This document shows, piece by piece, positions 11,150 to 20,998 of a stretch of 64,000 nucleotides of DNA. Made by a program: the position numbers and the translations under genes. The stretch covers positions 12,197,868 to 12,261,867 of the forward strand of contig NC_045150.1 of assembly GCF_008831285.2 (NCBI RefSeq). The letters are read 5' to 3'. This DNA is from Nymphaea colorata (Eukaryota > Streptophyta > Magnoliopsida > Nymphaeales > Nymphaeaceae). The notes beneath the pieces are model-generated. The model was not told where the DNA came from, ran no database searches, and was given only the letters and a program-made list of their open reading frames with translations. Within the stretch, counting starts at the first letter, position 1. Each line of letters begins with the position of its first letter.

Positions 11150-11490
11150 TTTCCTTTTCAAATAAAGACTTACTGAATGGATTAAATAAAACTTATAACC
11201 CCTTAATGTTTGTTCATTTTCCCTTTATACATTCAGTGCAGACATTAAAGTTTACAAAATCAAGGGACTCAAGAATTCCTTTTGACATAAGCCTTTATAT
11301 TCTCTTTTCAGAGATATGTCCTAAGCGCCAATGCCACAACATAATAGAATTCTAATTTGCTAATTTTACTTTTAGTACCACTAGATGTAACATGCAAGAT
11401 TTCATTATATGAAGCAACCATATCAAGCAAATAAAGGTTATCGCTACTAGACAAAGAACCAGTGGAATTCAAATTTGAATGCAGAAACTA
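11150..11490 (-). pseudogene. Copia-A integrase remnant without catalytic core
   Basis: Shifting frames show the pre-integrase zinc-binding region (WHWRLGHIS and VCTECIKGK), followed almost at once by sequence like the integrase C-terminus that precedes FFEDIEFGE. The DDE core that should lie between is missing, so the remnant cannot catalyse strand transfer. Confidence 0.65.
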
Positions 11491-11496
11491 CTTAAA

Positions 11497-12032
11497 TTAA
11501 TTTCCTCCAAATGAACAATAATAACCAAACTTGTTCAATGAGGAAATAGGAACCAAATTCCATTTAAAAGACGGTACCACGTAAGTTTCTGTCAAATTCA
11601 AATAGCAACCAGTCTTTAACAATAACCAAAAATCTGCTATGGCTTCAACCTTCGCCTTCTTGTCATCGCCCACATAGATGAATCTTTCAGCATCATTTGG
11701 CGTTCGACAATTTAGGCAGCCTTGCATAGACACTATGTGACTAGTAACACCGAATCTACCCACGAAGTGTTTCTGGGTACTAAAGTTAAATTAACCTCAA
11801 AACAAACCAAAGTGAGAAGTGTACCCACCATTTCACGTCATGCGTGATACTCAGTACAATCCTCCTTCATATGACCTTCACCCTTGCAAAAGAAGCAGCT
11901 TGATTTGCCTTCCTTATGCTTCTTCTGTTTCTTAATGGATGCGGGATCAACTGCAATTTTCTTAACAGTCTTTCTTTTCTTACTCGAAAAAATCGAATCA
12001 TTTAACTCAGGAATAGTACTCAAAATTTGCAA
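11497..12032 (-). pseudogene. Copia-A protease and gag zinc-knuckle remnant
   Basis: The segment 11838-12032 ends with a gag zinc knuckle (CFFCKGEGHMKEDC, a CX2CX4HX4C pattern). The segment 11497-11763 matches the protease and its downstream region (SMQGCLNCRTPNDAERF, VPSFKWNLVPISSLNKFGY), but the catalytic Asp-Ser/Thr-Gly motif expected at its start is not readable in frame. Gag upstream of the knuckle is not recognisable. Confidence 0.7.
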
Positions 12033-12824
12033 ATATCATATAAGCAGAACTCACTGTACAAAGAACAACAAAAATACCAAACATGCTCACAATTAATACA
12101 TGTACAAAGATGAAACAACAAATATAAATGAATTTAAATACAATGGCTTAAATCCCATCACAAGGTACCGGTGCAACGCTAATATCCAATCTTTGGATTG
12201 AAATATTAACTGCAAGTGGCATTCTTCAATGAATATAGATAATTAACCCTGTCAAACAACGAGCCTATCTTTGGATTGACTCGCTATTCACATGGAAACC
12301 TGAAAAATTATCACATATTCATTGCCCTGTATACTTGAACCTGACCAAACAATCCTCCTCCTTTGGGCTGATCATTGTCCGCATGGATCAAGTATACTAT
12401 CATCTAATGTTTAAAACAAGCAAATTCGTACAACAGAGGTCACTTTGGTGACATAAAGTACAAACGTACTCATTTCCAACAACAGACATGGCCAAAGATC
12501 AAAATTCATAATCCAAACATTCATCTAAAGTACACCCATAATTTTAATAACATGCAAAACATGATACATGAATTAAAATTTACATACAAAATTTGTCATT
12601 CATTGAATCCAAAACCTGATGCATAAACCAAATTACCATACACGTATGCCCTACATTAAATCCAAAACCAAAATAATTCAATGAAATGAGCCCAAAAGAG
12701 TCCAAAATTTATAAACCGGTACCATAATCGTGTTTAAGAGGGTCAAGAACTACTGAATCGGCCTTAAAATAGCCCGTATCGTTCTTAAACCACAACAACA
12801 GCACCCGCATGTCCCTACATAGGG
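12033..12824 (-). other. Copia-A internal region, no domain seen
   Basis: This stretch occupies the place of gag but shows no long frame or gag motif. It is AT-rich. It may be unrelated sequence captured by the element. Confidence 0.4.
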
Positions 12825-13215
12825 CTGAACCAGTCTAAAAATTGAACGTACCGGTCAAAGTTAGACCGTATCGGTTCCAAAACCCAATGAACCGGTCTGA
12901 AAAGCCCTGAATCGGTCTAAATATCAAGTGAACCGGTCTGAAAGTGCCCGAATCGGTTCGAAAACTGAATGAACCGGTCCCAAAATGGTCCGAATCAGGT
13001 TTAAAAAGTCCGAACCGGTTCTAAAACTGAATGAACCGCTCCACCAAATGTCCGAATCGGTCCCCAAAGGTGTGAACCGGTTCCAAAAGGGTACGAACCG
13101 GTCTGAAAACCAGCTGAACCGGTCTAAAAAGGGCACGAATCGGTTCAGAAAGGTGCGAACCGGTTCTAAATCAAACGGAATCGGTTCTAAACTTAATGAA
13201 CCGGTTCTGTTTTAA
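12825..13215. repeat. 20-21-bp minisatellite with GAACCGGTTC core inside Copia-A
   Basis: At least sixteen degenerate copies of a 20-21-bp unit beginning GAACCGGT or GAATCGGT, followed by an A-rich half. The core is close to the palindrome GAACCGGTTC. Because 21 bp is seven codons, an open frame with recurring DRF arises on the minus strand (12924-13136). Neighbouring sequence to 13375 keeps related words (GGTCCGG, GACCCGATCCGG). Confidence 0.88.
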
Positions 13216-14075
13216 AACAAACCGTATGGGTACGGGTCGGGTCCGGTAGGACCCGATCCGGTCCGAAAAACTTAAAGCGGGCTGGCGGGCGGGCGAACGA
13301 ATATTTTTTTTTTTTTTTTTTTAAAAATCTGATGGATCCGGATCGGGTCTACAAGACCCGACCCGGTCCGACCCGCTGCCTACCGCGCGTGGTTCGCACG
13401 CCGCTGCTCCACCGTTGGCCTGCCGAACGGTGGAACTCCACCGTCAGGCCTCCGGAGAGCTTGGGTCGGCGCCGGCAGGTGCCGCACGGCGCCGTCCGGC
13501 GACGGCTAAGTCGCCGGCAGGTCTATGACCGGCCGTCGCCCTCTGGCAGTGCCCTAATTTCTCAGTTTTTGCCCCTTTTCTGATTTCCGCCCCTATCGAC
13601 TGGAATGGGCGGCTGAAACGGCAGCGGGCAGGCCGCGGGTGGGCACCGGTGGGTCGCACGGCTCCCTCCGGCGACGGCGAACCCGCCGGTGGCCTCCCTC
13701 CCCAGTCGTCGCCCATCAACGGAAGGCCAACGCCTTCCATCGTCTCCCTGCCTTCGCCTTTTCCCTTCCTCTTGTTTTCTTCTTTCATGGCTGCGAAGGA
13801 GACGCCGACGGCACCAACAGGCCACCCACGGCGTGGGTGGCCGCAGGCAGCGACGCGCCCCAACGGCCGGAGGCCCGCCATCGCCCAACGGTGACAGACG
13901 CCCCCGATCCTGTTGTCCCCTTTTACGCTGCAACGGAAGCCCGACGGCTTCCGTCGCACGCCCTCAACACAATTTTTTTTTGAAAAACTTGGAGCCGAAG
14001 AACCAAACGAGGAACATCCGAACGGGAAACGACCCACAAAATCATCAACAATCAACGATTTAACGAAGAACATAG
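13216..14075 (-). other. GC-rich leader of Copia-A
   Basis: Strikingly GC-rich sequence (especially 13330-13975) with CCGGCGACGG-type words, between the minisatellite and the primer-binding site, so it is in the 5' untranslated position of the element. Open frames occur on both strands, the longest being 13444-14127 on the minus strand, which crosses the primer-binding site into the LTR. No family is recognised, and such frames are expected in GC-rich DNA. A T-tract of about 18 bases lies at 13304-13322. Confidence 0.5.
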
Positions 14076-14087
14076 GCTCTGATACCA
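14076..14087 (-). other. Copia-A primer-binding site
   Basis: On the minus strand it reads TGGTATCAGAGC, the standard complement to initiator-Met tRNA in plant copia elements, two bases inside the 5' LTR. Confidence 0.92.
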
Positions 14088-14089
14088 AA

Positions 14090-14564
14090 TGTTGGGATTT
14101 CTCCCCATAACGCATATACAAAACCAAACGTATATACCCTAAACAGGATCATGCTCATGCTAAATCATTGAAATAAACGAAACCTTAAACTGAAGCGGAA
14201 GCGTACCTGAATCCATCTGAACTGGTGCACGGGAAGATCGCAGCAGGGTCTTCCAGGGTACGTGCGGCGCGCTTGAGGTCTCTCTCAGATGGGGAAGAGG
14301 AAAACCCTAGAAACCAATGTTTCAGGCAACCCCTTGCACGACCCCAGGGACCACTACCATTATATAACGAGGACAATTACGGATTCAACCCATCAAAGAG
14401 TCCGTAATTGCGTATTGGTATCTATACATTTTAAAATTACCCCATACCATCTAAAATGATGTAATATCCCAAAATGCAATCACTTAAGCGGATATTTACG
14501 TTAAGACAGCCATAATGTCTGAAATTCCTCATAGACATATGTCGGCCCACCAAATGATCTTACA
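14090..14564 (-). repeat. Copia-A 5' LTR
   Basis: Matches 8637-9105. It is flanked on the right by the target duplication at 14565-14569. Confidence 0.92.
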
Positions 14565-14569
14565 CATCT

Positions 14570-15430
14570 TTCATGCAGGAACAGAGAAACCAGGGACATG
14601 AAAGCGGCCTTCAAAATCCACCAATGCCATCCTTCATGCAGGAGCAGAGAAAGCAGGGAGATGAAAGCACCCTTCAAAATCCATATGTAGCTTAATCGGG
14701 ATATGATCCTACTTCAACCATGTGGAGTTCGAGTTCAAATTTGAACCATGGTGACCATGAACTTCTGCCATTTCATGGATATGCTTTTGGTCAGCAAGCT
14801 GCAAATAATGACCAGTTAAATTTGGCTAACACATCTCATTTTGGTGTAGCTCCTGCCTCCTGGTTCTAAGAGTGGATTGATGGTGGATGGTTTTCAGTTT
14901 GATGGTCTGCATGCAGGAACAAGTGCAGTCATATCTCATAATATGCATGATCAGAGTACTGGGTATCCACTGGCAGAATTCGAAACAGGAAGCGAAGGCA
15001 TTAATCAAATATTCCAATGTGCTCAGAATGATTTTTCAGGTTTAAGCTCTGCAACTCAACCATTCACTAGCCCTTTTGGGACCGACCCCATGAACTCCAC
15101 CCATATAAGCCTTGGAATGCAATCATGCATGATATGCCAATCACACCCTTGCCAGGACATGCAGAATCTTGGTGATCTGTATGGAAATTCAAATTCATAT
15201 TTGGATAACATGAATGCTAGGTCATCCATAAACACTTTCTCTGACCTTGAGAGATTGTTAAATTACCTGACAGTACCACCTGAATCTCAACTTCAGCATC
15301 TGATTTAGACAGCTTGTTTCCTATGGACGACCAAGATTACGGGCTTGATAATGGTACATACAAGTCTTATCCCAATCAGAAAGATCAGCTTCAACCCATG
15401 CATTTTGCATATATTAAATCAGCTTCATGA
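14570..15430 (+). pseudogene. ARR-B relic, block A, C-terminal part
   Basis: Continuation of the exon cut by Copia-A. The peptide has a 20-residue tandem duplication (two copies of PSFMQEQRxQG), then GYDPTSTMWSSSSN and AFGQQAANNDQLN, typical low-complexity C-terminal sequence. Block-A-only damage is TAA at 14693-14695 (CAA in block B) and a 9-bp in-frame duplication near 14750. Shared with block B are TAA at 14867-14869 after ASWF, a shift into the frame 14877-15308 (GFQFDGLHAG to ESQLQHLI), and another shift after it leading to DSLFP. The whole region beyond the GARP domain is thus untranslatable as it stands. Compared with block B about 300 bp are missing near 15360. Confidence 0.7.
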
Positions 15431-15705
15431 TTAAAAGTTCTCCAGTTTCATATTAGATGAAAATATGAGATTTCTTTCCTCTGTTATTTGTCACTATATG
15501 TTACATACAAGTCTTTTTTCTTATTTATCTGGTTCTACTATATAATCAGGACTATCAATCATTAACTAAATTAGATTTAACGAAATCAAATAGTCATAGA
15601 AAAGAACATACAGGCATGGTTCATTAGCCTTTTAGTTATAAAACTAGGTGCACAATCCTAATGTGCTACATGCCATGAAAAGGGGAGCATCAAAATGGTC
15701 ACGCT

Positions 15706-15965
15706 TGTTAAGAATTGTATGTACTAATATTATTGGGTCAGGGTCCATCATGGACCCGACTGCCATTATTTGCATAGGGTATGTTGTTTCTACATCTTTT
15801 GTGATTACCCATCATGCTTGAGGTTATTTTTGTAAAGGTTCGCATTAGGGCGTCACATTATTTTATTAATCTTTTGTGCATGTCAGAAACATCAAGATGT
15901 ACAGATCTTCAAATTTTCCTTCTCTCCCTTTTTCTGGAGTGATGATTTTCCGAGGACTTCTCACA
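15706..15965 (+). repeat. Copia-C relic 5' LTR, block A
   Basis: Starts TGTTAAGAATTGTATGTACT and ends CTTCTCACA directly before a primer-binding site. Block B has the same LTR at 54333-54600. No 3' LTR was seen in either block. Confidence 0.6.
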
Positions 15966-15977
15966 TGGTATAAGAGC
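15966..15977 (+). other. Copia-C primer-binding site, block A
   Basis: TGGTATAAGAGC, one mismatch from the copia consensus TGGTATCAGAGC, immediately after the LTR. Confidence 0.65.
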
Positions 15978-16157
15978 ACATGTGGGCTTGGACTGAATAG
16001 GGTGTGTCCACTGAGATATGGTGATTCTTTCTGAATTTTCTTTCCTTCTATTTCTCTTTCACGTCAGTATTTTCTCTGTCTTGCAGTCGTTCTATCCTAG
16101 TTGACACTCTTCTATCGTTTTTTTGTTTGCCATAATTCATATCCTCTATTGATGTCC

Positions 16158-16291
16158 TTTATATATAAATTTCATCTAGTCATTCTGGCCTAATCTTCTC
16201 CTTTGGCCATCATTCTGCCTTAATCTTCCTTTTGTCTCTGGTGAACTGTCTTTTGCCTTAATATATCAGTTTCAAATAAGTCAGAGCCAAT
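16158..16291. repeat. Duplicated 134-bp flank, left copy
   Basis: The same sequence (TATATATAAATTTCATCTAG to GTCAGAGCCAAT) recurs at 19771-19903. In block B it occurs once (about 54798-54930), so block A carries an extra 3.5 kb between two copies of this flank, inside the Copia-C leader. Confidence 0.8.
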
Positions 16292-17620
16292 TCCTTAAAA
16301 CATCCAAGCAGTTCTCAGACATTTCAAGATTTTTTCATGAAACAAATGTTGGATGGTAGTTATCAACTTATTCTCAGCATGTTTACTTCTTATAGAGGTC
16401 AATATTATCATGTGTTTGAATCTAACGTAATTGGGACATGTAGTATTGGAATCGCACATGAACTATTTAATCATCGACATTCACAGCTTCACACAAAATA
16501 ATTGAAAGAGCAACTGGATTGTTGATGGTTCGGTATACTAATATGTCAAGTAGAATATTCATTTGTAAAACAAGTTCAAATTGTATTAACGACGTGTGTA
16601 TTACATAATTCGAATTCAGAATAAAATCCTAATGCTAAGCAATTTGATGTTGATGAGGGACCATCAAATGCGACAGCGCCATCTGCACCTTTCAAAGGTG
16701 AACGTGAAGTTGACAACTCAAATGTTCATTCTTTATCAGAATAGTAAGTTCGTCCCATGGGACTACTTAATGTATTATATGTGTAGTTTTGTACCATGAA
16801 TGTTGATTTTATAGGAAAAAATTATTTCCATTACCAATGTATGAGTCTAATACATTGGTTTCGTAAGGCACCAAAGATGAAGCCTCATCGAAAGTATTAC
16901 ATTGTGTTTGAAGGCAGGTCAGGAGGAATATAAGTGACTTGAGAGCAATGTTAGCAGCAAGTTTACCGTTATAAAGGTTCAGCATATTGGTTTTTCCCTA
17001 CTTTCAAAGCAGCATATATGCATTTCAATTACTAATTAAACATAACAGGAAGGAAAAGAATAATGAGAAGAAGATCGAAGAGCATTGCCAGAAGAAGCTT
17101 CAAATGGAAAATAGTCCATTTTCTGTTTATGCTTGTGTGGTTGTTTGTCTCTCTTTTTTGGTCATCATATACTTAGTATGTACGCGATGAACAATATATT
17201 TACTAGACAGTACTAGGACTGCTTGGACCCTTTTCTTTTTCTTTTTTTTTTACTATACTAATCACTTTGATGAACCATAGGAATGACGTTCACTTTGTTT
17301 GAATAGAACTATTTCCATTTTGTTGCCTTATATGTATATAGGGATGTCAATGGTTTGGTTTCGGACCAGATATCAGACAAATCCGTTTTAAATAATTGTG
17401 AAATGGAAAAACATCTAAGATCAGATTGGGAATTTGGATCGGTTTTGGTTTTAAGAATACTTATTCAATCAGATTCTGATACAGATTCAGATTGATAACA
17501 TAACATTCAAATTTAAAAAAATATCTGGATCCCAATCATCCCAGAAACTCAAGTCGAATCCGGGCCTGGCTCGATGCTTGAAACTCGAGCTCAATCGGCT
17601 TGTTAAGGATAAATTTCGAA
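16292..17620. repeat. Extra dispersed copy of the 59.4-60.6 kb sequence
   Basis: Matches 59410-60598 of block B, and from 16546 also matches 24200-25172 of block A. At about 17541 it jumps to sequence matching 61268-61340 (CAGAAACTCAAG onward), which in this window follows the block-B order. No gene is apparent in it. Confidence 0.8.
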
Positions 17621-19765
17621 ATTTAAAGTTTGGAACTGAGCCTGGGGATTACATTTCAAAATAGATTTGTGCTGGGCTTCATTTTGGGTTTCAGTTGGAC
17701 TTAAAATGGCTTTGCTCATATCAGTTCTGTTCTACTAGATTTTGTTTGGCATGATTTTGGTCATGCCTTCACATTCTCTTTCATGCATTTCGCAAAATTA
17801 AGCCTTCAACTTAGCTGTTGCCCTTTGAGCAGCTTCAGATTGATGGGGTTGCCTTCAATGGCAGCTTTAGATCGATGGGCTGCTCATGAAGACATTTTTC
17901 AGATTGCTATGGTTGTAGATTTACCAGGAACAAAAATGATGCACATGGTTTGGCTTTATCTGTTTGTCAAAGAAGAGTCGGACGAGTTATGTTAACTTTT
18001 TCTTACATGGTTTGGTCTGACTGTTATAATTACATGTTACTTGTTAGATGCTCACTTATTTATTAATTTTGTTATTGTCATACAACGACAGTGTTTCTTG
18101 CTTAATTAGCATATTCTAACTCATTAAGTGCTAATTGTTATTGTTATGCAACTAGCAGGACTGGTTGAAGATGAAGCACCGACATCAGTCTGACGTATGT
18201 TTAAAGGTCGTGCAAAGGGGAAAGTTTGATTCAGTTTCAGTTTTTTTGTTTTGTTATGGTGCAAAGACACTGCATATGTATTTGCTTCTTTGAATACTCG
18301 ACACATGCACTTGGCTTTCTATTGAATGTTGAAGCTCTTCTGAACACTGAACACTGATGGGAATATGTAAATATTTTAACACTGATGGGACTATGTATGT
18401 GGTTTGTTTAGTATTTTATCACTGATGGGAACAATGATATGATCCTTCTTTATGTATGTGGTTTGTGTGGTCTTTATTCGCTTTGTCGTGCTATCGTTAC
18501 GCTTTGTTGTTGATGTCAATTACAGTTGTTTTGATGACTTTCCAGAAGATGGCTTAAATGTGCCCCTCAGGCTTGAAAAAGTTGCAAATGAGGTGAGCAG
18601 CAATTATTGGGTGTTGGTATTTTGTGTTGAGCTTTGGCAACATGTGCCATGTATGGGTGACTGACGCATGACCTCCGATTGTAATTGAGCTGCTTTTCCT
18701 GTGTGCAGTTGATGCTTCATTAATCTGAATTTCAATTGTCAAGAATAGGAATACATGATTTTTGATTTCGTGTGATGATATGGGCAAAGTGTTGAAATTG
18801 TGATGGAGTTGACGCCAGATTGATTCAATTTTTTTTATCATGCTGTTGGTGGTTGGTCTGATGTCAACTACAATTTTCCTGGCACTGCAGCTAAGGTCGT
18901 TGGCTGCTTGCAGTGGAGATCACAGCCGTTTTTGTTATGGTTATGTTAGATTCAGATCTGATGTATATATTGCAGCGAGTTGGGTGTTTGGTTGAGTATT
19001 TTTACTTCTGCAGTGATCTCTGATCTGACACAGGTGGATCGGATCTGGCATGGCATGATTTTTATTCACATTTGGTTTCAGTTTTTGATAGTTTCTATCA
19101 ACTGAGGGTGTTGATGTTGTTGATCATCGGTGCATGTTGAGAGTTAGGATAGTGATTCATAAGGCTTCATCCTTCTGCACTTTGACATATCGTTCTTCTC
19201 AAGGATCCACCTACTTGGTTGTATGTGGGTTTTTGACCAGGTTTTATGGGATCTTGATTGAACATTCGTTATAGTATTTGACAAACTGTGAGTTGGTGCA
19301 AGGTGAGGGTGATCGGTGACGAATGTCAGGTGACGAGCATGTACGGCGAGTTATTTCTTGGGTATAATATGACGAAATTCGAGAAATTGTTTAATAAATT
19401 AAAAATATCTTGAAAATTAGGTAAATGTGAAATAAATAAAGAAAATTAATAATAAGACATTGAATTGTTCTAATCGAATGTGTGGGCGAGTATATCCGGT
19501 TTATACGTCCATACATGCATAACCATGTTGTTGCCATATTTTTGTAAATCTAGATAAATGTTTCCTTATTATGAAACTAAGAATTAAATTTCTAGAAATA
19601 TATTTTTGTACTATCAAACTTAGAAATACAGAATTGGAAATATATTTCTGAGTCATCACACACACACCAAAATTGGAATCGGAAAATTTTTTTTCATTTC
19701 ATTTTTCCATTTCCTATATTTCCAGCAATATATTTCCAGAAATTTTTTTCCGGGCCATCAAACGG
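17621..19765. other. Single-copy stretch in the block-A insertion, no gene recognised
   Basis: No second copy is seen in the window. Short open frames (17783-17995, 18452-18664) are not recognisable. A CACTGATGGGA motif recurs several times between 18350 and 18440. The right end (19540-19765) has ATATATTTCCAGAAATTT words and finishes CATCAAACGGCCCC, resembling the ends of plant MITEs, but I could not pair it with an inverted left end. Confidence 0.4.
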
Positions 19766-19770
19766 CCCCT

Positions 19771-19903
19771 TATATATAAATTTCATCTAGTCATTCTGGC
19801 CTAATCTTCTCCTTTGGCCATCATTCTGCCTTAATCTTCCTTTTGTCTCTGGTGAACTGTCTTTTGCCTTAATATATCAGTTTCAAATAAGTCAGAGCCA
19901 ATC
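19771..19903. repeat. Duplicated 134-bp flank, right copy
   Basis: Second copy of 16158-16291. Directly after it comes a C-rich tract (19903-19935, twelve or more C in a row), also present but different in length in block B at 54931-54955. Confidence 0.8.
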
Positions 19904-20330
19904 CCCCCCCCCCCACCCCTCCCTCCCCACACCACCTCTTCTCTTTCCGGAAGTATCTTTTTTGTCCCCCATTTGATCTTGGTCAGCCGTGATTCTCTCT
20001 ATTTCTCTTTTCCTGACATTGAAATTGTTTGCTTTTTCTAGCAGAGTCTGTCCCCAGCAGCCATCAAAATCCTTTTTTTTTTAATTCTTTGCTCATCTTG
20101 TACCTTATTGTTTTTCATTCTTCCTCCCTAAAGCTAAAAAGGGAAAAAAGGGATTCAGATCAAAAGTTAATCTGTTGTACGATAAGTTAATTGTTGCAGC
20201 CATGTTACTCTAATCTGGTTTGTTCCATAAAAAACAACGTAAGCATTGAACGTCGATGTTGTTCATTGGCTGCTAGTATTCCTTTTTTGCTGAGTAATTC
20301 TTTAAAACAGGTCTCTTTCTGAGCTGTTCC

Positions 20331-20998
20331 ATGGATTCTTTCTCTCAGTCTATCATCTCTTTTAACTTTATGGGCCAGCTTATTTCTGAAAACTTACCAA
20401 TACCAATTCTCCTACTTGGGAGCATCCAGTCTTCCCATTCATCAAGGTCTATCAGAACACTTAGATAGTTCTACCCAGTCCCTTTTGAACCACATATGAG
20501 ACCAAGGATAGGCATGGAGTTGCCACTAAAGAATCAGTTTCAAATCCTAAATTTGAAATGTAGTTGAAACGCGATCAGGAAGCCATTGCTTTTATTACTT
20601 CTACCCTTTCCCAAGAGGTGCTGGTGCATGCTCCTGACGAGTGTTCAGTGACGGAATTATGGGACAAGCTTGTGAAAGCTTATTCACAGATCTTGGAAGC
20701 TAGCATCTCTTATCTTCAACGAGAATTTCATAGGCTCACAAAGGTATTGTTGCCTATCATGGAGCATTTGAATTGGATTATATCTATTTTTGACCAGTTA
20801 GCTACTGGGGGATATGAGCTGGCCGAAAATGATAAAATTTGCAGGACATTGCGTGGATGGATGTGGACTAGAATATCATGTGCTACCCACTTCACTACAA
20901 TGTGTGCAGAGCTCCTTTCAGTTGAAGACTTGCAGGCCAACCAAACTCCTGCAATATGGGTTGACCTTGAAGGGTCTCTCTAATGAAATAGGTGGATA
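20331..20998 (+). pseudogene. Copia-C gag relic, block A
   Basis: Gag of a copia element (UBN2-type family), which forms the virus-like particle. From the ATG at 20331 frames with stops and shifts lead into an open part at 20564-20983 containing KRDQEAIAFITSTLSQEVL, SVTELWDKLVKAYS and FDQLATGGYEL, in the order expected for copia gag. The final segment (TLKGLSNEIGG) is in a neighbouring frame. No protease, integrase or RT follows, so the element is truncated. The distance from the primer-binding site is normal in block B but enlarged here by the 3.5-kb insertion. Confidence 0.75.

Larger units (their letters stand above)
8637..14564 (-). mobile_element. Copia-A, Ty1/copia LTR retrotransposon, defective
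   Basis: About 5.9-kb element on the minus strand, inserted in an exon of the response-regulator relic. LTRs are 8637-9105 and 14090-14564, both with TG...CA ends on the element strand. The 5-bp target duplication is 8632-8636 (CATCC) and 14565-14569 (CATCT, one change); the uninterrupted site is seen in block B at 52906-52920. The primer-binding site lies at 14076-14087. Domain order gag zinc knuckle, protease, integrase, RT, RNase H identifies copia. Gag is largely missing, the integrase core is deleted, and RT and RNase H carry stops and frameshifts, so the copy is non-autonomous. By eye the two LTRs differ at roughly a dozen places, suggesting a moderately recent insertion. Confidence 0.92.

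Noticed and set aside
13444-14127. A 227-codon minus-strand frame in Copia-A
   Set aside because: It crosses the LTR, the primer-binding site and the GC-rich leader and has no recognisable domain; long chance frames are expected there.
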